Both the position numbers and the translations under genes were made by a program. The notes beneath the pieces are model-generated. The model had not been told where the DNA came from, ran no database searches, and saw only the letters and a list, made by a program, of their open reading frames with translations. A stretch of 5,502 bases of DNA from Lachnospiraceae bacterium UBA7188 (GTDB lineage Bacteria; Bacillota; Clostridia; Lachnospirales; Lachnospiraceae), in the NCBI GenBank assembly GCA_002490995.1, contig DKVC01000272.1:13176-18677 (forward strand), read 5' to 3'. This document shows, piece by piece, positions 1 through 5,119 of the stretch (the stretch's first letter is position 1; each line of letters begins with the position of its first letter).

Positions 1-59
1 TCTTGTATTTCCGGGCTTTTGCCTAAAGAAGTTGCAGTGGTTATTTTCCGACAATTCCT
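1..59 (-). repeat. Copy D of an intergenic palindromic repeat (inverted orientation, cut by window edge)
   Basis: Bases 39-59 are the reverse complement of 3495-3515 at 19 of 21 positions. Bases 1-20 also resemble the reverse complement of the spacer between copies B and C (3479-3499), with one or two small indels, and TGCCT at 20-24 matches the outer end of the opposite arm. So the first 59 bases look like one degenerate element plus its conserved flank, read on the minus strand. The half-site is roughly TGCCGGAAAATAACCTG. The middle of this copy (25-38) is poorly conserved, so any hairpin here is weak. Further copies may lie left of the window. Confidence 0.6.
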
Positions 60-104
60 AACTGCAAATTTCAGCGGCGTGCAGTATAAATCAAGAAGGA
101 TTGC

Positions 105-110
105 AGGAGG
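105..110 (+). promoter_or_regulatory. Ribosome binding site that decides the PAP2 start
   Basis: A consensus AGGAGG ends 5 nt before GTG at 116. An in-frame TTG at 101 lies upstream of this site and has only AGAAGGA directly abutting it, with no spacing. The GTG is therefore the likely start. Confidence 0.8.
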
Positions 111-115
111 ATGAC

Positions 116-664
116 GTGGACGCAGATATATTACTTTTTCTTCAGAATACCGTGAGAAATCCGGTGCTGACTCCTTTGGTCAGGGCGATTACCGTGCTTG
201 GGAACGGAGCCATATTGTGGGTGCTGATATCCGTAGTGATGCTGGTTCCCGGTAAAACCAGGAGGATAGGGATTACAAGCATCCTGGCATTACTGGTATC
301 CCTGCTGATCAATAATATCATTCTGAAAAATCTGGTGGCAAGGATACGCCCTTATGAAGTGATAGAGGGGCTGGTGCCGCTGATACCAAAACCCTGGGAT
401 TATTCCTTTCCCTCCGGGCATACGGGCAGCTCTTTTGCGTCGGCCTGGGTTTTTTACAGGAGACTGCCAAAACGTTTCGGAATCCCGGCGCTGGTATTGG
501 CAGGATTGATTGGCCTGTCACGCCTGTATCTCGGGGTGCATTATCCCACCGACGTTTTGTTTGGGGTGGTCAGCGGAATCTGCAGCGGATGTATCGCCAT
601 GCTGGCAGTGAAGGCGGTAGCTGACAAACGGGCGAAAGGTAACATTTCGGTTTCTGAACGATGA
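116..664 (+). CDS. PAP2-family membrane lipid phosphatase
   Basis: This 182-residue integral membrane protein carries the complete PAP2 (type 2 phosphatidic acid phosphatase) signature: K71-x6-R78-P79, then P99-S-G-H102, then S135-R136-x5-H142-x3-D146. H102 and H142 are the expected general acid and nucleophile, with D146 supporting the nucleophile. Hydrophobic stretches near 17-44, 51-70, 103-114, 122-134 and 147-168 fit the usual bundle of about five or six helices, with catalytic loops expected on the outer face. Small bacterial members dephosphorylate undecaprenyl pyrophosphate, phosphatidylglycerol phosphate or related lipids; the sequence alone does not tell which. The GTG start is chosen for its AGGAGG at 5 nt. 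A repeat lies upstream and the next gene begins 88 nt downstream on the same strand, so co-transcription is possible. No key residue is missing. Family assignment is firm; substrate is unknown. Confidence 0.95.
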   Translation: MDADILLFLQNTVRNPVLTPLVRAITVLGNGAILWVLISVVMLVPGKTRRIGITSILALLVSLLINNIILKNLVARIRPYEVIEGLVPLIPKPWDYSFPSGHTGSSFASAWVFYRRLPKRFGIPALVLAGLIGLSRLYLGVHYPTDVLFGVVSGICSGCIAMLAVKAVADKRAKGNISVSER

Positions 665-739
665 GGCAGGCAGCCGCGCCGAAAGCAGGTTCCAGGTTGT
701 CTGGAAAGACAGTTGTGAAATGTAGAATGAATTTAGAAT

Positions 740-748
740 GGAGAAGAG
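740..748 (+). promoter_or_regulatory. Ribosome binding site that decides the start of the TPR/DUF4037/DUF4125 gene
   Basis: The purine run GGAGAAGAG sits a few bases before ATG at 753; its GGAGAAG part leaves a 6-nt spacer. An in-frame ATG at 738 overlaps this site and has no Shine-Dalgarno of its own, so 753 is preferred and the longer 852-residue reading is not. Confidence 0.7.
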
Positions 749-752
749 AACA

Positions 753-3296
753 ATGAACATTCAGAATATCCTGGCACAGGTAGATGCATATTTTGATGCA
801 GACAGAGGAGAAGATGCGGAGCGGCTTTTGCAGCAGTCCGTGGCAGAGGCGGAACAGGAACAGGACGAGGGGGCGAAGCTGCAGCTTTTAAATGAGCTGA
901 TCGGTTATTACAGGGAGGTAAGCCGGCATGAGATGGTGTATAAAACCGTTGCACAGGCTATTGCCCAGACAGAGCATATGGGACTGGAGGGAACGATTCC
1001 CCATGCCACTACGCTTCTGAATGCGGCCACCGCATACCGTGCCTGTGGCAAACTGGAGGAATCCATGGGTTTTTACAGGCAGGTACAGGAGATATACGGC
1101 AGGCTGCTGGAACCTGACAATATGCTGATGGCAGGGCTGCAGAATAATATCAGTCTTTTATACCAGGAAATGGGAAATTATAGGGAGGCAAAGGAGAGGC
1201 TGCTGGAGGCGCTTCACATTGTGGAAAAAAACAATGCGGGTTACGAGACTGCCGTCACGTATGCCAATCTGGCAGGCACCTGTATGCAGCTGGGTGAAAA
1301 CGGGGAAGCCTGTCGGTATGCCATGAAATCCCTGGATATATTCAAGTCGAGAAATGTGGAGGACAGCCATTCCGCAGCCGCCCTGGCAACATTGGGGATG
1401 TATTTTTATCGGGAGAAGGATTACGGGAAGGCGGTGCAGTATTACCGCCAGGCTATGGAAAATGTGGAGAAAAGCCTTGGCAGGAACGATTACTACCGCA
1501 GGCTGGAAGGAAATCTGACAGCGTGTGAGGAGGCGTATGCGGCTGCAGAAGCCGGAAACACGGAGGAGGCTGGTGTGGCAGGACGGGAAAGCAGAGAAAA
1601 CGGGAGTGCAGTGTCAGGCGGGCAGAAAGCCGGAAGAACAGGATATACCGGTGGGGAAGTACAGTCCGGCGAAACAGGATATACCGGTGGGGAAGTACAG
1701 TTCAGCGGAGGAGCAGATGCTGCCGGGGAAGAAGTGCGGAATACCGGAACAGGCCTGGCACTGTCGAAGGAATATTACGAGACATACGGAAAACCGATGA
1801 TACAGGAACAGTTCCCGGAATATGCCGGGAAGATAGCAGTGGGTCTCGCCGGGAGAGGTTCTGACTGCTTCGGTTATGACGATGCCGCCTCCAGGGATCA
1901 TGACTGGGGACCTGATTTCTGTATGTGGGTTACGGATGAAACTTACGGGGAAATCGGGGAAGCACTGCAGCAGGCTTATATGAAGCTTCCGGGAGAATTT
2001 AAGGGATACCGCCGCGCGGCGCATGTGAACGGCAGGAACAGGCGCGGTGTGATCCGGATATCGGATTTTTACAGAGACCTGGCAGGAGCGGAGTCCTACG
2101 AGGCGATAGACTGGAAAAATATAAGTGATACATCTCTGGCCGCAGCCGTGAACGGTGAAATTTTCCGGGATGATGAGGGCATCTTCAGCGCATTCCGGGA
2201 GAAGCTTCAGAGAGGGTATCCGGAGGAAATACGATACCTGAAGCTGGCAGAGGCCGCGGCGCGCTTTGCCCAGACGGCGCAGTACAATTATCCCAGGATG
2301 CTTGGCAGGGGTGACCGGTTTACTGCGGAAATGATGGTATGGGACGGCATGAAGGAAGCCATGAAGCTTCAGCATTATATAGAAGGAAAGTATCCGCCCC
2401 ATGACAAATGGCTCCTGCGCAGCCTTCAGGATTCGGAGGAAGGCAGGGAGACAGCGGGGCTGATTGGGCAAATTGCCGCCGGTTTGAAGAAGCCCCAGAA
2501 TCCGGTGAAAGCGGCAGAAGATTATATTGAACAGCTGGGCGCATACTTTGCCATGGAGATGTACAGGGAAGGATTTATCAGCGATACGGAGAGCTATCTG
2601 GATGCCCACAGCGAGGAACTGGTCTTCAAGGCATCTCTGGCGGCAAAGAGCAACGAAGAGCTGGTGGACGAGATTGCCAGGCTTGAATTTGAAGCCTTTG
2701 ACAAAGTGAAAAACGAGGGCGGAAGAGCCAGCTGCCAGAACGACTGGTCCACCTTTTCCATCATGCGGAGGAGCCAGTATCTGACCTGGGACAGGGTGAT
2801 GCTCCTGCAGTATCTGTATGATTTCTACAGGGAATATCACAGGGGGCATAATCTGATCGAAGAAAAATACGGCCGTATGATGGAGAGCACAGCGCCGGAA
2901 AAATACCAGGAGATAAAGTCTCATTTTCCGGAACTGACGCAGGAGAAGAAAAACATCATCGAGCAGATTGTGGGACTGCAGGTAAAGTGGATGGAGGAAT
3001 TCAGCGCCGGCTACCCCACGCTTGCCGGCAATGCCAGAAATATCCATACCTGGGAGGATACCGCCGAGGACACCTCCTATGAGACCTATCTCAGAGGCGA
3101 GCTGGGAACATATTCTGACAAGATGCTGGAACTGTACGGCAGGTATGTGGTGGAGTACGCGCGCACAGGCAGGAATACCGCATATGAAATTATGGAAAAC
3201 AGTGTAAAAATGTACGGCTATCAGGACGTCGAAACCGCTGAGCGTGAGATTGCGGAATATGAGGCGGGGGCAGGAAAGAGTCCGGAAATGCAATAA
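753..3296 (+). CDS. TPR - DUF4037-like nucleotidyltransferase - DUF4125-like fusion protein
   Basis: This 847-residue protein appears soluble, with no signal peptide or membrane segment. Residues about 40-260 are helical TPR repeats; clear units start near 88, 127, 167 and 208 and carry the A/G-x-x-Y/L and E-A patterns. Residues about 265-335 form a Gly/Ala/Glu-rich linker holding a 12-residue tandem repeat. Residues about 338-600 match my memory of DUF4037, a nucleotidyltransferase-fold family. G369-S370, 11 residues, then D382-x-D384 fits hG[GS]x9-13Dx[DE], and D438 (RISDF) could be the third metal ligand. The 'KYPPHDKWL' stretch at 546-554 fits the helical domain that follows such folds. 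Residues about 632-835 match DUF4125 (KNEGGRASCQNDW near 653; YLRGELGTYSD near 779). Intact acidic residues suggest NMP transfer, but substrate and role are unknown. TPRs suggest a protein partner. ATG 753 is preferred over 738. The gap to the phosphatase gene shows no convincing promoter. Confidence 0.88.
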   Translation: MNIQNILAQVDAYFDADRGEDAERLLQQSVAEAEQEQDEGAKLQLLNELIGYYREVSRHEMVYKTVAQAIAQTEHMGLEGTIPHATTLLNAATAYRACGKLEESMGFYRQVQEIYGRLLEPDNMLMAGLQNNISLLYQEMGNYREAKERLLEALHIVEKNNAGYETAVTYANLAGTCMQLGENGEACRYAMKSLDIFKSRNVEDSHSAAALATLGMYFYREKDYGKAVQYYRQAMENVEKSLGRNDYYRRLEGNLTACEEAYAAAEAGNTEEAGVAGRESRENGSAVSGGQKAGRTGYTGGEVQSGETGYTGGEVQFSGGADAAGEEVRNTGTGLALSKEYYETYGKPMIQEQFPEYAGKIAVGLAGRGSDCFGYDDAASRDHDWGPDFCMWVTDETYGEIGEALQQAYMKLPGEFKGYRRAAHVNGRNRRGVIRISDFYRDLAGAESYEAIDWKNISDTSLAAAVNGEIFRDDEGIFSAFREKLQRGYPEEIRYLKLAEAAARFAQTAQYNYPRMLGRGDRFTAEMMVWDGMKEAMKLQHYIEGKYPPHDKWLLRSLQDSEEGRETAGLIGQIAAGLKKPQNPVKAAEDYIEQLGAYFAMEMYREGFISDTESYLDAHSEELVFKASLAAKSNEELVDEIARLEFEAFDKVKNEGGRASCQNDWSTFSIMRRSQYLTWDRVMLLQYLYDFYREYHRGHNLIEEKYGRMMESTAPEKYQEIKSHFPELTQEKKNIIEQIVGLQVKWMEEFSAGYPTLAGNARNIHTWEDTAEDTSYETYLRGELGTYSDKMLELYGRYVVEYARTGRNTAYEIMENSVKMYGYQDVETAEREIAEYEAGAGKSPEMQ
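1637..1701 (+). repeat. Two-copy 36-bp tandem repeat inside the inter-domain linker
   Basis: A 29-nt stretch at 1637-1665 recurs without change at 1673-1701, giving a 36-nt period that preserves frame. It encodes TGYTGGEVQSGE followed by TGYTGGEVQ (residues 296-316). The repeat sits in the low-complexity linker between the TPR array and the nucleotidyltransferase domain. Perfect identity at the DNA level points to a recent duplication, so copy number could vary between strains. Confidence 0.95.
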
Positions 3297-3299
3297 AAA

Positions 3300-3337
3300 C
3301 TGCCATAAACCTGTAGCGGTTATTTGTAAATATTTCC
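3300..3337 (+). repeat. Copy A of the palindromic repeat (diverged), directly after the DUF4125 gene
   Basis: CTGCC, then ATAAACCTG, a short centre, GGTTATTTG and ATTTCC follow the same order as in copies B and C, but the GGAA after CTGCC is lost. The inner dyad is ATA(A)ACC / GGTTAT with a bulged A and a 6-nt loop (3312-3317). It begins 4 nt after the TAA stop (3294-3296), so it could mark or protect the 3' end of that transcript. It lacks the strong stem and T-run of an intrinsic terminator. Confidence 0.6.
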
Positions 3338-3436
3338 GTATGATACCAGCTCTGATATGGGAAAAACGGGAAGCCGCTCTTTGGCATGTGAATAAGGATT
3401 AAAAAACTGCACATTCTGTAATAGGATTTTTAGGTT

Positions 3437-3478
3437 CTGCCGGAATATAACCTGCGCAGGTTATTTGGAGGCATTTCC
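3437..3478 (+). repeat. Copy B of the palindromic repeat (perfect 18-bp core)
   Basis: The core ATAACCTGCGCAGGTTAT at 3447-3464 is a perfect palindrome. It is flanked by CTGCCGGA on the left and TTGGAGGCATTTCC on the right; the outer flanks are also imperfectly inverted (TGCCGGA against the reverse complement TGCCTCC). Copy C starts 63 nt later after a spacer (3479-3499) that also appears, inverted, at the start of the window. The 317-nt gap 3297-3613 that contains A, B and C has no convincing coding frame of its own. Confidence 0.85.
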
Positions 3479-3499
3479 TTAAAATCCCAAATACAGGAA

Positions 3500-3592
3500 C
3501 TGCCGGAAAATAACCTGTGTGCTTTCAAACATGAGCTGATTTCCCCATCAAAATCCAGGGGGTATCAACACAGGTTATTTGCAGGCACTTTC
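3500..3592 (+). repeat. Copy C of the palindromic repeat, split by an insert; long hairpin in the leader of the small gene
   Basis: The left arm AAATAACCTGTGT (3508-3520) pairs perfectly with ACACAGGTTATTT (3568-3580). The 47 nt between them can extend the helix: TGATTTCCCC (3537-3546) pairs with GGGGGTATCA (3558-3567), with one mismatch and one G-U, leaving a 16-nt one-sided bulge (3521-3536) and an 11-nt loop. The same CTGCCGGAAAATAACCTG start and TTTGCAGGCACTTTC end as copy B identify it as the same element carrying extra central sequence. The hairpin ends 17 nt before the AAAGGAG (3598-3604) of the 87-residue gene, so it would lie in the 5' leader if transcription starts upstream of it. 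I found no clear promoter here. Confidence 0.8.
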
Positions 3593-3613
3593 TTACGAAA
3601 GGAGTGTGCAGTA

Positions 3614-3877
3614 ATGGACATCAACGGAATCGGCGGAAGCGGCGTTCTTAATGAGGGGACAATGTTTTCGGAGCTGCCTGTGGGCTTCGGAATGTCCCTT
3701 GCCATGAATGAAGCTGCCATGAACGGCTATGCGGGACTCACCGAGGCTGAGAAGGAAAAAATCATCCTGCGCTGCAAGGATGCCAGAACGAAGAAACAGA
3801 TGCAGGAAATCGTGGAATCACTGGCACCCGGCACGGATGTACAGGAAGTATTCGAGGAAGAGAGAGGACTGTTTTAG
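3614..3877 (+). CDS. Small conserved hypothetical protein (87 aa)
   Basis: I recognise this only as resembling short, functionally unassigned proteins of Clostridia with a Gly-rich N-terminus followed by 'LPxGFGMxLAxNxxAM' and 'LTEAEKExII'. Here residues 4-10 are Gly-rich (NGIGGSG), 21-37 carry LPVGFGMSLAMNEAAMN, and 42-70 form a charged, probably helical segment rich in Glu and Lys (LTEAEKEKIILRCKDARTKK). There is no signal peptide or full membrane segment and only one Cys, so a cytosolic helical protein is likely. The ATG is well supported by AAAGGAG with a 9-nt spacer. It stands alone between the repeat cluster and the convergent dehydrogenase gene, with the long hairpin of repeat C immediately upstream. 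The frame is convincing; the function is unknown. Confidence 0.8.
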   Translation: MDINGIGGSGVLNEGTMFSELPVGFGMSLAMNEAAMNGYAGLTEAEKEKIILRCKDARTKKQMQEIVESLAPGTDVQEVFEEERGLF

Positions 3878-3921
3878 GCAGTAGCTTTTCATGACGGCAA
3901 ATGTTTTTTAGTGCGGGTATA

Positions 3922-3958
3922 AATAGACGGCGGTCAGGTGTACCATCCGCCGTCTATT
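3922..3958. terminator. Convergent-end hairpin overlapping the 3' end of the dehydrogenase gene
   Basis: AATAGACGGCGG (3922-3933) and CCGCCGTCTATT (3947-3958) form a perfect 12-bp stem with a 13-nt loop. It lies 44 nt after the small gene's stop on the plus strand and spans the dehydrogenase stop codon (3934-3936) on the minus strand. Neither side has the classical U-run right after the stem, although TTTTTT occurs upstream at 3904-3909 on the plus strand. A role as bidirectional transcript end or mRNA 3' stabiliser is inferred from position and symmetry. Confidence 0.6.
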
Positions 3959-4671
3959 GTTATGATCTGCCCGGTCATATAGGGCGGAGCCTGGGAAGTG
4001 CGGAAGATGAGTTCAGCGGCTTCTGCAGGAGTCCCCAGTCTGTCGGCAGGAATTTCATCTCTGAGAGCTGCCATATCTTCCTGAGACAGACATCTGTTCA
4101 TGGCAGTGTCAATGACGCCGCAGGCGACGGCATTGACCTGGATGTTGCTTGGGGCCAGTTCTTTTGCCAGCGCTTTGGTAAAGGTGTTCATGGCGCCTTT
4201 GGACGCGGAGTAGGCTACTTCCATGGAGGCCCCCTGTGCGCCCCAGACGGAGGATACATTGACGATGCTTCCCCTGTGGTTTTTCAGCATGAGAGGGATG
4301 GCGGCCCTGCAGGTATAGAAGCAGGAATCCAGATTGACGGCCATAATTCTGTGCCACTGCTTTGCCGTCATATCGGAAAGCAGTCCGAAGTATGCTGTCC
4401 CTGCATTGTTTACCAGCACGTCAAGGTCCTGGATATGGGAGAATAACTGCTCCACATCCGATTCGGCGCCCATATCTGCCCGGATGGGCAGGCATCTGAT
4501 TCCGTATGCGGATTTCAGGCTTTCTGTCAGGCTTTCCAGGCTGTCCATGGAATTATGGCAGGTAAGGACCAGGTTATACCCGTTTTTGGCAAAAATTTCT
4601 GCGGTGGCTTTTCCGATGCCGCGGGATGCGCCTGTGATGAGGGCACATTTTTGGCTCTTGTCTGTGTTCAT
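3934..4671 (-). CDS. Short-chain dehydrogenase/reductase, probably EF-P 5-aminopentanone reductase (YmfI-like)
   Basis: This 245-residue protein has the classical SDR layout. T13-G-A-S-R-G-I-G20 is the NAD(P)-binding loop, with R17 favouring NADPH. N88-N-A-G91, N113, S141, Y154 and K158 (YSASK) complete the catalytic tetrad, and S141 and Y154 have the usual 13-residue spacing. Many such proteins are labelled 3-oxoacyl-ACP reductase. Here the 'SSVWGAQGASMEVAYSASK' block, 'LAPSNIQVNAVACGVIDT' and the terminal 'IDGGWYT' resemble, from memory, the YmfI group, which reduces the 5-aminopentanone group on elongation factor P. The usual Pro-Gly after the active site is C184-G185. The gene stands alone with no fatty-acid synthesis genes nearby, which fits YmfI better than FabG. 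The start is supported by AAGGAG (4678-4683) with a 6-nt spacer. Its long leader carries tandem repeats. SDR family is certain; the subgroup is probable. Confidence 0.9.
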   Translation of the reverse strand: MNTDKSQKCALITGASRGIGKATAEIFAKNGYNLVLTCHNSMDSLESLTESLKSAYGIRCLPIRADMGAESDVEQLFSHIQDLDVLVNNAGTAYFGLLSDMTAKQWHRIMAVNLDSCFYTCRAAIPLMLKNHRGSIVNVSSVWGAQGASMEVAYSASKGAMNTFTKALAKELAPSNIQVNAVACGVIDTAMNRCLSQEDMAALRDEIPADRLGTPAEAAELIFRTSQAPPYMTGQIITIDGGWYT

Positions 4672-4692
4672 GTGGTTCTCCTTTTATTTGGT

Positions 4693-4860
4693 TCCTGTTT
4701 ATTCCGTTTTATCCTGTCTAAGATACCCTGTTTCGTTCTATCCCTTTCCATGATACCCTATTCCGTTCTATCTCTTCCATGATGCCTTATTCCGTTCTAT
4801 CCCTTCCGTGATGCCTTGTTCCATTTTATTCCTTCCATGATACCTTTTTCTTCCATCTCC
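4693..4860 (-). repeat. 29-bp tandem repeat array in the dehydrogenase leader
   Basis: About four full units and two degenerate end units occur head to tail: 4722-4751 (30 nt), 4752-4780, 4781-4809 and 4810-4838 (29 nt each), with a diverged unit at 4693-4721 and a partial one at 4839-4860. On the plus strand each reads roughly GATRCCYTATTCCGTTCTAT then CCCTTCCAT. In the minus-strand RNA this is purine-rich, with an AUG at most unit starts and AGG or GGG just before it. A 29-nt period shifts frame every unit, so it is not a protein repeat. The middle units are most alike, as in a slippage-type array. Confidence 0.88.
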
Positions 4861-4898
4861 TGCTTCTCTTTTTTCTGGCACACGGCTTTCATGCCTCT

Positions 4899-4927
4899 AT
4901 CATAACATGTCCAGCCGAATTTGTCAC
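4899..4927 (-). promoter_or_regulatory. Sigma-A-type promoter for the dehydrogenase gene
   Basis: On the minus strand GTGACA (4922-4927, 5 of 6 to TTGACA), a 17-nt spacer and TATGAT (4899-4904, 5 of 6 to TATAAT) are correctly spaced, with a TGT extended -10 directly before it. Predicted transcription start is near 4892, giving a leader of about 220 nt that includes the whole tandem array. Confidence 0.7.
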
Positions 4928-4945
4928 ATTTCTTTTTCCTTTTCA

Positions 4946-4960
4946 TGCAGTGACCCTGCA
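4946..4960. promoter_or_regulatory. Small dyad between the divergent promoters, possible operator
   Basis: TGCAG-TGACC-CTGCA is a perfect 5-bp inverted repeat with a 5-nt centre. It sits 2 nt upstream of the plus-strand -35 box and 19 nt upstream of the minus-strand -35 box, where a shared regulator could bind. Five-bp dyads arise by chance fairly often, so the call rests mainly on position. Confidence 0.3.
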
Positions 4961-4961
4961 C

Positions 4962-4990
4962 TTTACATCCCTTTGGCGTAATGCTATAAT
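4962..4990 (+). promoter_or_regulatory. Strong sigma-A-type promoter with extended -10 for the membrane-anchored protein gene
   Basis: TTTACA (4962-4967, 5 of 6), a 17-nt spacer and a perfect TATAAT (4985-4990), preceded by TGC as an extended -10, make this the best promoter in the window. Predicted start is near 4997. It is divergent from the dehydrogenase promoter, with 34 bp between the two -35 boxes, and leaves a plus-strand leader of about 184 nt. Confidence 0.8.
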
Positions 4991-4997
4991 AGAGCCA

Positions 4998-5119
4998 GCC
5001 GAAAAGTGTTCGGGATTGGGAGACAGAACAAATCCTGTACCAGGGGCAGAGTGGTGGGGGACAGGACAATTGTGGAGGCTGCGGTTTGAAGGGATCTGTC
5101 TCCGTTTCCCGAAAGCGGC
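4998..5119 (+). other. Structured 5' leader with long closing stem, possible cis-regulatory RNA
   Basis: Starting at the predicted transcript 5' end, three helices stack around one closed region: GCCG 4998-5001 with CGGC 5116-5119; TTCGGGA 5009-5015 with TCCCGAA 5107-5113; and GGAGACAGA 5019-5027 with TCTGTCTCC 5095-5103. The last two are separated by a symmetric 3x3 internal loop. Inside, TCCTGT 5033-5038 can pair with ACAGGA 5061-5066, enclosing a G-rich loop. The long-range pairing and alignment with the start site suggest a folded leader. I do not recognise it as a known riboswitch class, and no terminator or clear switch for the downstream ribosome site is visible. Confidence 0.4.

Noticed and set aside
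62..90. Possible promoter CTGCAA-17-TATAAA before the PAP2 gene
   Set aside because: The -10 is good but the -35 matches only 3 of 6, and a start near 97 would leave almost no leader before the ribosome site. Not supportable.
1..114. Frame +1 is open from the window edge to TGA at 112-114, possibly the end of an upstream gene 1 nt before the PAP2 start
   Set aside because: Only 37 sense codons, with no recognisable motif, low GC and codons such as CGA and CTA. The first 59 bases match the intergenic repeat family, which argues for non-coding sequence. More upstream sequence would settle it.
690..739. Overlapping small hairpins (690-706 and 698-711) and TAGAAT boxes in the gap before the DUF4125 gene
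   Set aside because: Stems are only 5-6 bp, there is no T-run, and the -35/-10 spacings (20 or 15 nt) are poor. No promoter or terminator can be claimed in this 88-nt gap.
1614..3293. Open frame of 559 codons on the minus strand opposite the DUF4125 gene
   Set aside because: It is antisense to a protein with clear TPR, nucleotidyltransferase and DUF4125 motifs. Its product is rich in Cys, His, Pro and Phe without domain-like order, and no ribosome site supports it. Long antisense frames are common opposite GC-rich, codon-biased genes.
3901..4446. Plus-strand frame of 181 codons opposite the dehydrogenase gene
   Set aside because: The minus strand encodes an unmistakable SDR enzyme over the same bases; this is its antisense shadow.
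4797..5069. Minus-strand frame of 90 codons with several Cys and Lys-rich stretches
   Set aside because: It spans both predicted promoters and ends inside the tandem repeats, has no clear ribosome site, and matches no family I know. Its internal GW repeat comes from the CCAGCCGAA direct repeat.
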